Source: an uncultured Pelagibacteraceae bacterium (GTDB lineage Bacteria > Pseudomonadota > Alphaproteobacteria > Pelagibacterales > Pelagibacteraceae). From it: DNA of 47,764 nt. This document shows positions 18,064 to 29,101 of the stretch, in pieces; within the stretch, counting starts at the first letter, position 1; every line of letters starts with the position of its first letter. Below the pieces are notes generated by a model. The model searched no databases. It had not been told where the DNA came from and saw only the letters and a program-made list of their open reading frames with translations. The DNA lies in NCBI GenBank assembly GCA_902619745.1, contig CACNFL010000009.1, positions 1-47,764 of the forward strand. Direction: 5' to 3'. Both the position numbers and the translations under genes were made by a program.

Positions 18064-18831
18064 ATTTATCTCAATTGGTGTGTGATCAGAAGGCTTTTCT
18101 CTTCCACGTGGATCTTTATTAATATTAATATCTTTAATTTGATCAATTATAGAATTTGAAACTAAAAAATGATCAATCCTCATACCGTTATTTTTTTGCC
18201 ATGCACCTCTCATATAATCCCAAAATGTATATCCTTCTTTATCTTCATAAAAATGTCTGTAGACGTCATTAAAACCAAGATTAATCATTTCTCTAAATTT
18301 TTTTCTTATTTCAAGTCGGTATAAAGCATCATCTTCGAAACTTTTAACATTATAAACATCTTCTGCTGAAGGGATAATATTGAAATCACCCGCTAAAATA
18401 ATATTTGAATTTTTTTTAGATAAAGTTTTTAATTGCTTTATTAATTGATTAAGCCAATCTTTTTTATAATCATATTTTTCAGTATCTACAGGATTACCAT
18501 TAGGGGTATAAATATTTATTAATTGTATATTTTTTTTCTTATGTTCAAATTCAGCTGAAATTATTCTTGATTGTTTTAACTTATCCTTAATTAAATCTGT
18601 TTTGACATTTTTTAGTTTATTTTTAGATATAATTGCTACACCATTGTAACTTTTTTGACCAAATACATGACATTCATAGTCCATTGATGAAAAATCATCA
18701 TATGGAAAATTAACATCTTCAGTTTTGATTTCCTGCATCATTAAAATATCAGGTTTATATTTTAATAAATAGCTTTTGATATTTTCAATTCTTGCTCTTA
18801 CCGAGTTTACATTCCAAGATGAAATGAGCAT
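18055..18831 (-). CDS. xthA: exodeoxyribonuclease III
   Basis: ISSWNVNSVRARI, MMQEIKTED, GDFNIIPSAEDVYN, IDHFLVS, SDHTPIEI; start reset to 18831. Confidence 0.94.
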   Translation of the reverse strand: MLISSWNVNSVRARIENIKSYLLKYKPDILMMQEIKTEDVNFPYDDFSSMDYECHVFGQKSYNGVAIISKNKLKNVKTDLIKDKLKQSRIISAEFEHKKKNIQLINIYTPNGNPVDTEKYDYKKDWLNQLIKQLKTLSKKNSNIILAGDFNIIPSAEDVYNVKSFEDDALYRLEIRKKFREMINLGFNDVYRHFYEDKEGYTFWDYMRGAWQKNNGMRIDHFLVSNSIIDQIKDININKDPRGREKPSDHTPIEINLA

Positions 18832-19148
18832 TAAAGTGAAAAAGAAACTCCACAACCACATGAAGATTTGGTTTGTGGATTAGAAATTTTGAATTGTTCA
18901 CCTATAAGTTCAGACACATAATCAACCTCAGATCCTTTAAGCAAATCAGCTGAAGTTTTATCAATTAAAATATTTTGATAATTTAAATCATCATCTTGTT
19001 TTGATTTATCAAATGTAAATTCATATTGAAAACCAGAACATCCTCCACCTTTAATAGCGATTCTGAAAAATGATCCTTTGTCTTTTTTTGACAACAAATT
19101 ATCTATTTGTTTTAACGCTTTATCCGTAAATTTAATTTCTTTAATCAT
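18831..19148 (-). CDS. erpA: A-type Fe-S cluster carrier (ErpA/IscA-like)
   Basis: KGGGCSGFQYEFTFD and C-terminal SSCGCGVSFSL. Confidence 0.9.
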   Translation of the reverse strand: MIKEIKFTDKALKQIDNLLSKKDKGSFFRIAIKGGGCSGFQYEFTFDKSKQDDDLNYQNILIDKTSADLLKGSEVDYVSELIGEQFKISNPQTKSSCGCGVSFSL

Positions 19149-19198
19149 GTCTGAACACTGATATTACTAATATAATACTTAATTATTTAAATTAAAGG

Positions 19199-20317
19199 AT
19201 GAAAAAAGACACTTTGTTAGGCGTATTTAAAAGTAAAGGCAGACTTAATAAAGAAGCTAATTCAAAATACAGATCTCCTTTTCAACGTGATAGAGATCGG
19301 ATAATTCACAGCGCATCATTTAGAAGATTAAAGCATAAAACCCAAGTATTTGTTAACACAGAAGGGGATCATTTTAGAACAAGGATTACTCATTCAATTG
19401 AAGTTGCTCAAATAGCAAGATCAATTGCAAAATATCTAAAATTAAATGAAGATTTAGCTGAAACCTTAAGTCTTGCTCATGATTTAGGTCATACACCATT
19501 TGGACATGCAGGAGAGGATGCTTTAGATGAATGTATGCAAAATTATGGAGGTTTCGATCATAATCTTCAGACACTAAGAATTGTAATGTTTTTAGAGAAT
19601 AAGTATTTTAAATTTGCTGGATTAAATTTAACCCTTGAAACCTTAGAAGGACTTTTAAAACATAATGGACCAGTAGATGATCTAAGCATGATCAATAAAC
19701 TAATTGGTTTAAAAGTTTTCAAAAATAAAATTAATTTTAATACCTATCCATCATTAGAAGCTCAAATATCAGCTATATCAGATGATATTGCCTATAATAA
19801 TCATGATATTCAGGATGGAATTAAAGCAAACCTATTTAAACTTGAGGAATTAGTTGAATTAGATTTTTTCAAAAATATTTATCAAAAATATAAAAATAAA
19901 ATTAATAAAAAAAATTATAAAATTGCTATTTATCAAATCATCAGAGATTCAATAGATATTATGATTAGAGATTTACTAAGTAATACTGAAAATAATATTA
20001 AAAAATTTAAAATTAAGTCATTAAAAGATGTATCAAAATCAGATCAATTAATAGTTTCCTTTTCAGATAAAATAGAAAATTCAGAACGAGAAATCCGATC
20101 TTTTTTAAGACATAGAATGTATGACAATAAATCGGTGCTTAATAAGAATCAAAGAGGTAAAATGATAATTAAGAGATTATTTAAAATAATTAAATCAAAT
20201 CCTAGAAAATTTCTTACTAAAGAGCAATTGACTAAGGACAAATATAGAGCTATTTCAGATTTTATATCTGGTATGACAGATAGATACGCAATTAACCTTT
20301 ATAACAATAATAAATGA
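19199..20317 (+). CDS. dgt: deoxyguanosinetriphosphate triphosphohydrolase-like protein
   Basis: HSASFRRLKHKTQVF, TRITHSIEVAQIARSIA, LAHDLGHTPFGHAGE. Confidence 0.94.
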   Translation: MKKDTLLGVFKSKGRLNKEANSKYRSPFQRDRDRIIHSASFRRLKHKTQVFVNTEGDHFRTRITHSIEVAQIARSIAKYLKLNEDLAETLSLAHDLGHTPFGHAGEDALDECMQNYGGFDHNLQTLRIVMFLENKYFKFAGLNLTLETLEGLLKHNGPVDDLSMINKLIGLKVFKNKINFNTYPSLEAQISAISDDIAYNNHDIQDGIKANLFKLEELVELDFFKNIYQKYKNKINKKNYKIAIYQIIRDSIDIMIRDLLSNTENNIKKFKIKSLKDVSKSDQLIVSFSDKIENSEREIRSFLRHRMYDNKSVLNKNQRGKMIIKRLFKIIKSNPRKFLTKEQLTKDKYRAISDFISGMTDRYAINLYNNNK

Positions 20318-22047
20318 ATATTTTTGAATTATATTTAGATAAAATTAAATCAATTATTGTTGAGCTTAGTAAAAAAAATCAACTTATCGTTCCAGAAAGT
20401 TTCAATGGTATTAATGCGGAAATACCACCCCCAAAATTTGATTGTGATATTTCAACTAATGTTGCAATGGTTTTATCGAAACTAAACAAAACTTCTCCAA
20501 TACAATTAGCAGAAAAACTTGCACCTGAAATAAAAAATAGTGACGATCAAATAGAAAATATATCCGTTGCTAAACCTGGTTTCATAAATATTAAATTTAA
20601 GCCATCTTTTTGGTCAAACTTTATTAAAGAAATAATAGATAACGCTGAAAAATTTGGAATTAATGAGAAAGAGAAAAAAAATAATTACCTAGTCGAATTT
20701 GTATCAGCCAATCCTACAGGACCTTTGCATGTTGGTCACTGTAGAGGAGCTATTTTAGGCGATGTTATTTCTAATGTGTTAATATTTAATAAGCACAAGG
20801 TTACAAAAGAGTATTATGTTAATGATTATGGTAATCAAATTATAAATTTTACAAAATCAGTATATTTTAGAATTAGAGAAATAAAGTTTAACGAAACTTT
20901 TCCTCAAGATAATCCTGATTTGTATCCAGGGGATTATTTAATCGATTTTGCGAAAAATATAGTTTCAGATAATTCAGATCTAAATTTTGATAATTATGAT
21001 CAAATAAGCGATAAGTTAACAGCCTTATCTATAGATCAGGCGCTACTTTTAATTAAAAAGAACCTTAAGAGTTTAGGAATTAATCACGATAATTTTGTTA
21101 GTGAAAAAAGTATTGTTTCAAATAACGAAGTAGAGAGTGTAATAAAATTTTTAGAAAAGAATAAATTTGTATACAAAGGAAAAATTAAAGCTCCAGCTAG
21201 TGAAGATGATAAAAAGTGGGTAGAACGAGAACAGTTACTTTTTAAATCTACTGATTTTGGTGACGATAAAGATAGAGCATTACAAAAGTCAGATGGAACA
21301 TGGACTTATTTTGCAAGTGATGTTGCATATCATAAAAATAAAGTAGATCGTAAATTTGATTATTTAATAAATATTCTTGGTGCAGATCACGCTGGTTACA
21401 TCAAAAGAATTTCATCATCGGTCGAGGCTTTGTCGGGTAAAAAAGATAAACTGATTTGTAAAATTAGTCAGCTTGTAAAATTAATTAAAGATAACAAACC
21501 ATTTAAGATGTCTAAAAGAAAAGGTGATTATATAACAGTTGATGATTTAATTAAAGAAGTAGGAAAAGATGCAAGTAGGTTTATCATGCTTAACAGAAGT
21601 AGTGATGTTGAATTAGATTTTGATTTTGATGCTGTAAAAGAAAAATCTAAAGATAATCCGTTATATTACGTTCAATATTGTTATGCTAGAATTTCATCTG
21701 TCTTTAGACATATTGATAAAGATCTAAATTCAAAAATTGAATTAGATGATTTTAGTTTTGAATACTCAAATGATGAGATCAAAATTTTAAAAAAGATTTC
21801 AGAATGGCCCAAATGTATTGATGCAGCTAGTTCAAAATTGGAACCACATAGAATACCTGTTTATTTATATGATCTTGCCTCAGAATTTCATTCCTATTGG
21901 AATCTTGGTAAACAAAACCCAGAAAAAAGATTTATTAATGATCAAAAAAAAGTTTCACCAGATAAATTAATTTTTTTAAAAGCAATATCTAACGTTGTAA
22001 AATCAGGAATGGATATAGTTGGTGTAGATACACCAGATAAAATGTAA
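20314..22047 (+). CDS. argS: arginyl-tRNA synthetase
   Basis: VEFVSANPTGPLHVGHCRGAILGD, KMSKRKGDYI. Confidence 0.97.
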   Translation: MNIFELYLDKIKSIIVELSKKNQLIVPESFNGINAEIPPPKFDCDISTNVAMVLSKLNKTSPIQLAEKLAPEIKNSDDQIENISVAKPGFINIKFKPSFWSNFIKEIIDNAEKFGINEKEKKNNYLVEFVSANPTGPLHVGHCRGAILGDVISNVLIFNKHKVTKEYYVNDYGNQIINFTKSVYFRIREIKFNETFPQDNPDLYPGDYLIDFAKNIVSDNSDLNFDNYDQISDKLTALSIDQALLLIKKNLKSLGINHDNFVSEKSIVSNNEVESVIKFLEKNKFVYKGKIKAPASEDDKKWVEREQLLFKSTDFGDDKDRALQKSDGTWTYFASDVAYHKNKVDRKFDYLINILGADHAGYIKRISSSVEALSGKKDKLICKISQLVKLIKDNKPFKMSKRKGDYITVDDLIKEVGKDASRFIMLNRSSDVELDFDFDAVKEKSKDNPLYYVQYCYARISSVFRHIDKDLNSKIELDDFSFEYSNDEIKILKKISEWPKCIDAASSKLEPHRIPVYLYDLASEFHSYWNLGKQNPEKRFINDQKKVSPDKLIFLKAISNVVKSGMDIVGVDTPDKM

Positions 22048-22307
22048 TGCTAAAAGAAATTAAGTATTTAATCTTTATTATTGTAATTGCTTTATTTATT
22101 TTTTTGACTGGTAGATATTATTTTTCAGATGAAAATAAGAAGAAATCATACAGATCTTATAAAAATAATGATGAAAAAATTAAATTATATTCAAAAAATT
22201 TACCTATTCTGGAAAACGACACACAAAATGTAATAGAATATGTTAAGCAAACAAATAAAAAAAAGAAAAAAAAGTTTAATTTTTGGAAACTTTTAGAGAA
22301 TGATTAA
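22047..22307 (+). CDS. small single-TM lysine-rich protein between argS and nagZ
   Basis: 86 aa, one N-terminal TM helix, polybasic C-terminus; one-base overlap with argS. Confidence 0.7.
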   Translation: MLKEIKYLIFIIVIALFIFLTGRYYFSDENKKKSYRSYKNNDEKIKLYSKNLPILENDTQNVIEYVKQTNKKKKKKFNFWKLLEND

Positions 22308-23250
22308 GAATAGAAGAGCCTTTATAGTTGGTTTAAAATCATCAAAATTATCAAACAAAGAGATAGCTTTTTTAAAGAAATATAAACCATGGGGAGTTAT
22401 TTTATTTTCAAGAAATATAAGTTCAATTGAACAAACTAAAAAATTAACTGATAAAATAAAAAAGATATTTAAAGACAAAAAATACCCAATATTAATTGAT
22501 CAAGAGGGTGGACGAGTAAATCGATTAAGTAAAATTATTTCATTTGATAATTTGACTTCTGAATATTTTGGTAATTTATTCACAAAAGATAAGAAAAAAT
22601 TTAATATTATTTATAAATTATTTATCGATAAAACTTCGTATTTGCTTAAATCAATCGGTGTTAATATAAATACAGTTCCTGTTTTAGATATTCGAGTTAA
22701 AGGAGCTAGCAACATTATTGGTGATAGGTCTTTTTCAAAAAATAAAAAAAATATCTCTAAAATAGGAGATATTTGTATTGATTATTTTCATGAAAATTCC
22801 ATTGGAACTGTGATGAAACACATACCGGGGCATGGATTAGCTAAGGTAGATAGTCATAAATTTACTCCTGTGGTAAAAAAAAACTCAAATTATTTGAATA
22901 AAAATGATTTTTTTCCATTTAAAAAAAAACAGAGCTATTTTGCAATGACAGCTCATGTAATATACCGAAGCATCGATAAGTTAAATACAGCTACACACTC
23001 TAAAAAAATTATAAATTTAATTAGAAACAAAATTGGCTTTAAAAACATTTTGATTTCAGATGATTTATCAATGAAAAGTTTAAAAGATGATTTAAAAACT
23101 AATACAATCAAAACATTTAGTGCAGGTTGTAATCTTGCACTTCATTGTAATGGTAAATTGTCTGAAATGAAGGTAGTTGGTGATAATTCACCAAAGGTTA
23201 GTAATTTTATCATAAAAAAAACATCGCTATTTTGTAAAATTTTAAGTTAA
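22300..23250 (+). CDS. nagZ: beta-N-acetylhexosaminidase NagZ
   Basis: LIDQEGGRVNRL, MKHIPGHGLAKVDSHK, ISDDLSMKSL. Confidence 0.94.
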   Translation: MIKNRRAFIVGLKSSKLSNKEIAFLKKYKPWGVILFSRNISSIEQTKKLTDKIKKIFKDKKYPILIDQEGGRVNRLSKIISFDNLTSEYFGNLFTKDKKKFNIIYKLFIDKTSYLLKSIGVNINTVPVLDIRVKGASNIIGDRSFSKNKKNISKIGDICIDYFHENSIGTVMKHIPGHGLAKVDSHKFTPVVKKNSNYLNKNDFFPFKKKQSYFAMTAHVIYRSIDKLNTATHSKKIINLIRNKIGFKNILISDDLSMKSLKDDLKTNTIKTFSAGCNLALHCNGKLSEMKVVGDNSPKVSNFIIKKTSLFCKILS

Positions 23251-23259
23251 TATCTGAGC

Positions 23260-24003
23260 ATGAGTATTTCTGATTCTGCATTATTTAATGTTGATATAAA
23301 TAACTATAATGGCCCTCTAGATGTACTTTTAGATTTGGCAAAAGCGCAAAAGGTAGATCTTGAAGAGATATCAATTACAAAGTTAGCAGATCAATTTCAC
23401 GATTATATTACAAAAGAAAAAGATTTAAATTTAGAAATTGCATCAGAATATTTATTGATGGCAACTTGGTTAGCTTATTTAAAATCTAAATTATTACTTC
23501 CAGGTACACCAGAAGAAGAATTTAAAGTTCAAGAAGTTGCTGAAAAATTAAAATTGCAGCTTAAAAAATTAGAATTGATAAGATTGCTTTCTGAACAAAT
23601 GCTTAAAAGAAAAAGATTAGGAAGAGAAATTCGATCAAGAGGAATGAAAGGAAACATAAGATCTATTTATAGCACAGAATATAATTTAAGTTTATTTGAG
23701 CTTCTCAAGTCATATTCGACAATTATTATGACTAAAGACTTTCAAAAAATGAATATTCCCAAATTACCTGTATTTACTGCTGAGGATGGAATTAAAATAA
23801 TAAGAGAATTTTTTGGTAAATTAATAGATTGGAAGAAATTAGATGATTTAATTCCTCAGAATTTTAAAAGTAATTCAAAATATAAACGTACGGGTAAAGC
23901 AGGTATATTTGCTGGATCATTAGAATTAGTTAAAGAAGGAAATTTAACTATGAAACAAGATAAATTATTTGATGATATTTATGTGAAGGAAAATAATGAT
24001 TAA
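23260..24003 (+). CDS. scpA: segregation and condensation protein A
   Basis: YNGPLDVLLDLAKAQKVDLEEISITKLADQF. Confidence 0.94.
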   Translation: MSISDSALFNVDINNYNGPLDVLLDLAKAQKVDLEEISITKLADQFHDYITKEKDLNLEIASEYLLMATWLAYLKSKLLLPGTPEEEFKVQEVAEKLKLQLKKLELIRLLSEQMLKRKRLGREIRSRGMKGNIRSIYSTEYNLSLFELLKSYSTIIMTKDFQKMNIPKLPVFTAEDGIKIIREFFGKLIDWKKLDDLIPQNFKSNSKYKRTGKAGIFAGSLELVKEGNLTMKQDKLFDDIYVKENND

Positions 24004-24697
24004 AAAAGAAAAGATTACAAAAGATAATATTGTTAAATTTCCGTCTAAGTTAACTGATTTAGAAAAAGAAATTGAAGCAGTTATTTTTGCTGCTGCAGAA
24101 CCATTAGATATTGATACAATTGAAAGTAAAATTACTAAAAAAGGTAGCGTCTCTAAATCATTAGAAAAGTTGCAGCAAGAATATTCTAAACGTGGAATTA
24201 ATCTGGTTTGTATAAAAGAAAAATGGTCCTTCAGAACTTCTCCTAACTTGTCAAACATCATGTCACAAGAGAGGACAGTTGAAAAAAAGCTTTCCAGAGC
24301 TGCGGTGGAAACTTTGGCTATAATTGTATATCATCAGCCTGTCACTAGAGCTGAGATTGAAGAAATAAGAGGTGTTGCCTTTGGTACAAATACTCTTGAA
24401 ATATTGATGGAACTTAACTGGGTCAAACCAGGTGGACGTAAAGATCTGCCGGGAAGACCAATTCAGTATGTTACAACAGACGAATTTTTAAGTCATTTTA
24501 ATCTCCAAAAACTATCTGATTTACCAACAATTGATGAATTAGGTGCGGCTGGTCTTATTGATAGTTCCAGTATTGATAATGCGATTTTTGGAACTGGTAA
24601 ATTCTACAAAGAAAAACAAGAAGAAAAAAAAGAGGATATTTATTCTAATATTGATGAGATGTTAAATAGTACTCTTGATACAGAAGACAAAGATTAA
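23996..24697 (+). CDS. scpB: segregation and condensation protein B
   Basis: EAVIFAAAEPL, ETLAIIVYHQPVTRAEIEEIRGV, GRPIQYVTTDEFL. Confidence 0.94.
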   Translation: MIKKEKITKDNIVKFPSKLTDLEKEIEAVIFAAAEPLDIDTIESKITKKGSVSKSLEKLQQEYSKRGINLVCIKEKWSFRTSPNLSNIMSQERTVEKKLSRAAVETLAIIVYHQPVTRAEIEEIRGVAFGTNTLEILMELNWVKPGGRKDLPGRPIQYVTTDEFLSHFNLQKLSDLPTIDELGAAGLIDSSSIDNAIFGTGKFYKEKQEEKKEDIYSNIDEMLNSTLDTEDKD

Positions 24698-24744
24698 CAA
24701 AAAAGTAACTTTTAAATTAATCATAAAAAGGTTATAAGTTTTTC

Positions 24745-24945
24745 ATGAGCATAGGAATTTGGCAAATAGCAATCGTAGTTATATTAGTAGTCTTATTATT
24801 TGGACGAGGTAAAATCTCTAGTCTAATGGGTGATGTAGCTAAGGGAATTAAAAGTTTTAAAAAAGGAATGGCTTCAGACGTTACTGAAGATACAGAGCCA
24901 AAAAATATTTCCGAGGAAAATAAAGACTCAGAAAACAAAGATTAA
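24745..24945 (+). CDS. tatA: Sec-independent translocase TatA
   Basis: [39 protein letters not shown]. Confidence 0.94.
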   Translation: MSIGIWQIAIVVILVVLLFGRGKISSLMGDVAKGIKSFKKGMASDVTEDTEPKNISEENKDSENKD

Positions 24946-24950
24946 ATCAC

Positions 24951-25172
24951 ATGCCTACTATTGGTTGGTTTGAGATATTAATTGTTGTTGGTATTGCAAT
25001 TGTTGTTCTCGGTCCAAAAGATTTTCCAATAATGTTAAAGAAAGCTGGTTCTTGGATAGGAACCGCTAAAAGATATGTAAGCAATATTCAAAATGAAGTT
25101 TCTAATTTAGAAATTGATGAAGAAAAAATTGATAAAGAAATAAAAAAAGAAACTAAAAAAGATGAGCAATGA
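24951..25172 (+). CDS. tatB: Sec-independent translocase TatB (short)
   Basis: GWFEILIVVGIAIVVLGPKDFPIMLKKAG; tatABC order. Confidence 0.88.
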   Translation: MPTIGWFEILIVVGIAIVVLGPKDFPIMLKKAGSWIGTAKRYVSNIQNEVSNLEIDEEKIDKEIKKETKKDEQ

Positions 25173-25932
25173 AGAAAATGAAGGTGGATTTGTTAGCCAT
25201 CTAACAGAACTAAGAAAAAGATTAATACATAGTTTTATATTTCTAATAATCTTTTTTGTTATTTGTTATGTATTTGCAGAACATATCTACGGTTTTTTAG
25301 TTGATCCATTTGCTCAAGCTGTAAAAGATGATGGGTCTGATAGAAGGCTTATTTTTACGGCCTTACAGGAAACTTTTTTAACTTATATTAAGGTATCCTT
25401 TTTCACAGCTTTTTTTGTGACCTGTCCATTTATTCTAATGCAAATATGGAAATTTATTGCACCGGGATTATATAAACATGAAAAGGTTGCTATACTTCCG
25501 TATCTTATCTTAACACCAATTCTTTTCTTTTTGGGAGGTATGCTAGTTTATTATTTGATAATGCCTCTAGCTATTAAATTCTTTTTATCATTTGAAAGTA
25601 CAGGGATGTCTACAAGTCTTCCAATCCAATTAGAAGCTAAGGTAAATGAATATTTATCACTTGTTATGAAGCTAATTTTTGCATTTGGAATAAGTTTCCA
25701 ACTCCCTATAGTTTTAAGTTTATTAGCAAGAATAGGTGTTGTTGACAGTCAATTTCTAAAAGAAAGAAGAAAATATGTTGTGGTAATTATATTTGCTGCC
25801 GCAGCATTACTAACACCACCAGATCCAATTACTCAAATAGGTTTAGCTGTTCCTTTATTAATTTTATATGAATTATCAATATTTTCAGTAAAATTTATAG
25901 AAAACAAAAATTTAGAAAAGACTGATGCATAA
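25162..25932 (+). CDS. tatC: Sec-independent translocase TatC
   Basis: [58 protein letters not shown]. Confidence 0.96.
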   Translation: MSNEENEGGFVSHLTELRKRLIHSFIFLIIFFVICYVFAEHIYGFLVDPFAQAVKDDGSDRRLIFTALQETFLTYIKVSFFTAFFVTCPFILMQIWKFIAPGLYKHEKVAILPYLILTPILFFLGGMLVYYLIMPLAIKFFLSFESTGMSTSLPIQLEAKVNEYLSLVMKLIFAFGISFQLPIVLSLLARIGVVDSQFLKERRKYVVVIIFAAAALLTPPDPITQIGLAVPLLILYELSIFSVKFIENKNLEKTDA

Positions 25933-27184
25933 TTTAAAAGAAATTAGAAAAGATTTTCCAAAATTTGAAAAAGATCTTGAAAACCGTTCAGTTAAAATTG
26001 ATTTTAGTAATTTAAAGAAGCTTGATGAGTTAAATAGAGATTTAATTCAGAAGAAAGAAAATTTAGAAAAAGAAAAAAAAGATATTTCAAAATCTAAAGA
26101 TGAAAGTTTATTCAAAAAATCTAAAGAAATATCTACAGAATTAGAAAAGATTACTGAGCAGCAAAAAAATACTAAAACTGAATTAGATAATATTTTATCA
26201 AGTATACCAAATATACCTCATCAAGATGTTCCAAATGGGAAAGATGAAAATGATAATGTAGAAGTTTTAAAAGCCGGAAAAGTTCCTGAGTTTGATTTTA
26301 AGCCCAAATCTCATTACGAACTTGGTGAAAAATTAGGCATGCTTGATTTTGATCTTGCAACAAAAACAACCGGATCAAGATTTGTATTTGTCAAAAAAGA
26401 GTTAGCATTACTAGAACGAGCTTTATCTAACCTTATGCTAGATACTCATATTCTTCAAAATGGCTATCAAGAGATTTCACCTCCATTGATAGCTTCTGAC
26501 AATACAATGTATGGAACTGGCCAATTACCAAAATTCGAAAATGATCAATTTGAAATAAAATTTGATGAAGGATCTGATAGAAAATTTTTAATTCCAACCG
26601 CTGAAGTAATTTTAACAAACATTGTTAAAGATAAAATTGTTGACCAAAAAGATTTACCAATGAGATTTGTTGCCTCAACACCTTGTTTTAGAAAAGAAGC
26701 CGGCAGTTATGGAAAAGATACCAAAGGAATGATTAGACAACACCAATTTTATAAAGTTGAGATGGTTAGTATTGTAGAAAAAGAAAATTGTTTAGATGAA
26801 TTAGAGCGAATGACAAATTGTGCAACAGATATATTGGATAAATTGGAATTACCTTATAGGAAAATAATTTTATGCTCAGGTGATATGGGTTTCAGCGCAG
26901 AAAAAACCTATGATATTGAAGTGTGGTTACCATCAGAAAATAAGTATCGTGAAATTTCATCATGCTCTTCTTGTTCAACATTTCAGGCACAAAGAATGAA
27001 ATCAAGATACAAAAATAAAAACAAGGAAACTGTTTTTGTTGGAACATTAAATGGAAGTGGTTTAGCTGTGGGTAGAACTTTAATTGCTGTATTAGAAAAC
27101 TATCAACAAAAAGATGGTTCGATTATTGTTCCTAAGGTACTGCGACCGTATATGAATAATTTGGAATTGATTTCAGCTAAATAA
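25925..27184 (+). CDS. serS: seryl-tRNA synthetase
   Basis: Class II motifs [66 protein letters not shown]. Confidence 0.97.
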   Translation: MHNLKEIRKDFPKFEKDLENRSVKIDFSNLKKLDELNRDLIQKKENLEKEKKDISKSKDESLFKKSKEISTELEKITEQQKNTKTELDNILSSIPNIPHQDVPNGKDENDNVEVLKAGKVPEFDFKPKSHYELGEKLGMLDFDLATKTTGSRFVFVKKELALLERALSNLMLDTHILQNGYQEISPPLIASDNTMYGTGQLPKFENDQFEIKFDEGSDRKFLIPTAEVILTNIVKDKIVDQKDLPMRFVASTPCFRKEAGSYGKDTKGMIRQHQFYKVEMVSIVEKENCLDELERMTNCATDILDKLELPYRKIILCSGDMGFSAEKTYDIEVWLPSENKYREISSCSSCSTFQAQRMKSRYKNKNKETVFVGTLNGSGLAVGRTLIAVLENYQQKDGSIIVPKVLRPYMNNLELISAK

Positions 27185-27239
27185 AGTTGTTTTAATTACA
27201 CAGATAGTATAAGTATTCACATAATTTATAAGGAGATTT

Positions 27240-27533
27240 ATGGAAGGCTCAGGAATAGGACAATTTATACCGTTAATTTTAATTTTTGTTATTTTTTATT
27301 TTTTCTTAATCAGACCACAGCAAAAAAAAGTTAAAGAGCACAAAGCAATGGTTGAAAGTCTTAAGAGAGGTGACAAGGTTGTTACTTCTGGTGGAATTAC
27401 AGGTACTGTGGAGAGACTTATAGACAATGATAAAGTTGAAGTAGAAATAGCTGAAAACGTAAAAGTTGAGATAGTTAAATCGACTGGTATTCAAAGTCTT
27501 GTTAATACAAATACTCAAGAAGTTAAAAAATAA
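27240..27533 (+). CDS. yajC: preprotein translocase subunit YajC
   Basis: IPLILIFVIFYFFLIRPQQKKVKEHKAMVESLKRGDKVVTSGGITGTV; AAGGAG upstream. Confidence 0.96.
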   Translation: MEGSGIGQFIPLILIFVIFYFFLIRPQQKKVKEHKAMVESLKRGDKVVTSGGITGTVERLIDNDKVEVEIAENVKVEIVKSTGIQSLVNTNTQEVKK

Positions 27534-27547
27534 TTATTTTTAGTTAA

Positions 27548-29101
27548 GTGCTTTATTTCTCTAAGTTAAGAATTTTATTTATAACTCTTTTTTCAGTTTT
27601 ATTTATTTTAATTGCTTCATCAAATCTTTTTAAATTTGATGATAATTTTTTTGATAAAAAAATTAATCTAGGATTAGACCTTCAAGGTGGATCATATCTA
27701 TTACTTGAAATTGATAATGAACCTGTAATTGAACAAAAATTACAAAACCTAACAACAACAATTAGAAATTACTTCAAAGAAAAAAATATAAAAATAAACA
27801 ATATAAAAATAGAGAATCAGAATATTTTTTTTAATGTAACAGATAATGATAAGCAATCTGTCTTAGATGTTTTTCAGGACGAAAATAGTGATCTTAACCC
27901 TTATTACCCAAGATTTAAATCACATCAGTTAGAAATTGAAGATACAGGATTAAATTTAAAAGTTAATTTTTCAAAACAGGGTTTAATTAAACTTAAAACT
28001 TCTTCTCAAGATCAAGCTATAGAAATAGTAAGAAGAAGGGTAGATGAGGTTGGAACTAATGAACCCAACATACTTAAAAGAGGAAATAACAGAATTTTAG
28101 TAGAGCTTCCTGGATTAGATGATCCAATGAGAATAAAATCATTACTTGGTAAAACTGCAAACCTTACTTTTCGTTTTGTAACAAATGATGAAAATGATCG
28201 TTTTGGTGTTGAAAAGTTAAAATTTGAAAATGACCTAGAAGAAGCCACAGTTAGTAAAAGAATTATAATCAGTGGTGAAAATTTACTCGATGCACAACCA
28301 AAAATGGATACTCAAACTAACCAAACAATTGTTTCATTTACTTTAGATAGAGTAGGTGCAAAGAGATTTGGTAAGGCAACATCAACTGGTATTGGAAAAC
28401 AATTAGCAATTGTTTTAGACGGTAAAATTATTAGTGCACCTGTTGTAAGAGATACTATAGCCAGTGGTTCTGGTCAGATAAGTGGTGGCTTTACTTTTCA
28501 AACAGCAACTGATCTAGCTTTATTATTAAGATCAGGAGCGTTGCCAGCACCATTAGAAATAATTGAAGAAAGAACGGTTGGACCTGATCTTGGACAAGAC
28601 TCAATTAATGCAGGAATGATTGCTTTGGCAATAGGTTTTATGTTGGTCATAATTTTTATGTTCGTAAAATATAAAATTTTTGGATTAATTACCAATGTAA
28701 CACTAATAGTTAATTTGTTTATTCTTTTGGGTGTTTTAACTTTATTTGAAGCTACTTTAACATTGCCTGGTATTGCAGGAATTATTCTAACTGTAGGTAT
28801 GGCTGTTGATGCAAATGTTTTAATTTTTGAGAGGATTAAAGAAGAACTAAAAGACGAGACTAATAATATTTTGGCTTTTGATGGTGGTTATACTAAATCA
28901 AGAACAGCAATTTTAGATGCCAATATTACTACATTATTAGCTGCAATTATTTTGTTTTTCATGGGTTCAGGTCCAGTTAAAGGTTTTGCTGTAACCTTAG
29001 GAGTTGGAATATTTACAACACTATTTTCAGTTTATTTCATAGCAAGATTGTTCACTAGTATTTATGTATCAAGAAATAAAGATAAGGAAAAATTAATCTA
29101 A
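27548..29101 (+). CDS. secD: protein translocase subunit SecD (GTG start)
   Basis: GLDLQGGSYLLLE, RRVDEVGTNEPNI, GMAVDANVLIFERIKEE. Confidence 0.96.
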   Translation: MLYFSKLRILFITLFSVLFILIASSNLFKFDDNFFDKKINLGLDLQGGSYLLLEIDNEPVIEQKLQNLTTTIRNYFKEKNIKINNIKIENQNIFFNVTDNDKQSVLDVFQDENSDLNPYYPRFKSHQLEIEDTGLNLKVNFSKQGLIKLKTSSQDQAIEIVRRRVDEVGTNEPNILKRGNNRILVELPGLDDPMRIKSLLGKTANLTFRFVTNDENDRFGVEKLKFENDLEEATVSKRIIISGENLLDAQPKMDTQTNQTIVSFTLDRVGAKRFGKATSTGIGKQLAIVLDGKIISAPVVRDTIASGSGQISGGFTFQTATDLALLLRSGALPAPLEIIEERTVGPDLGQDSINAGMIALAIGFMLVIIFMFVKYKIFGLITNVTLIVNLFILLGVLTLFEATLTLPGIAGIILTVGMAVDANVLIFERIKEELKDETNNILAFDGGYTKSRTAILDANITTLLAAIILFFMGSGPVKGFAVTLGVGIFTTLFSVYFIARLFTSIYVSRNKDKEKLI

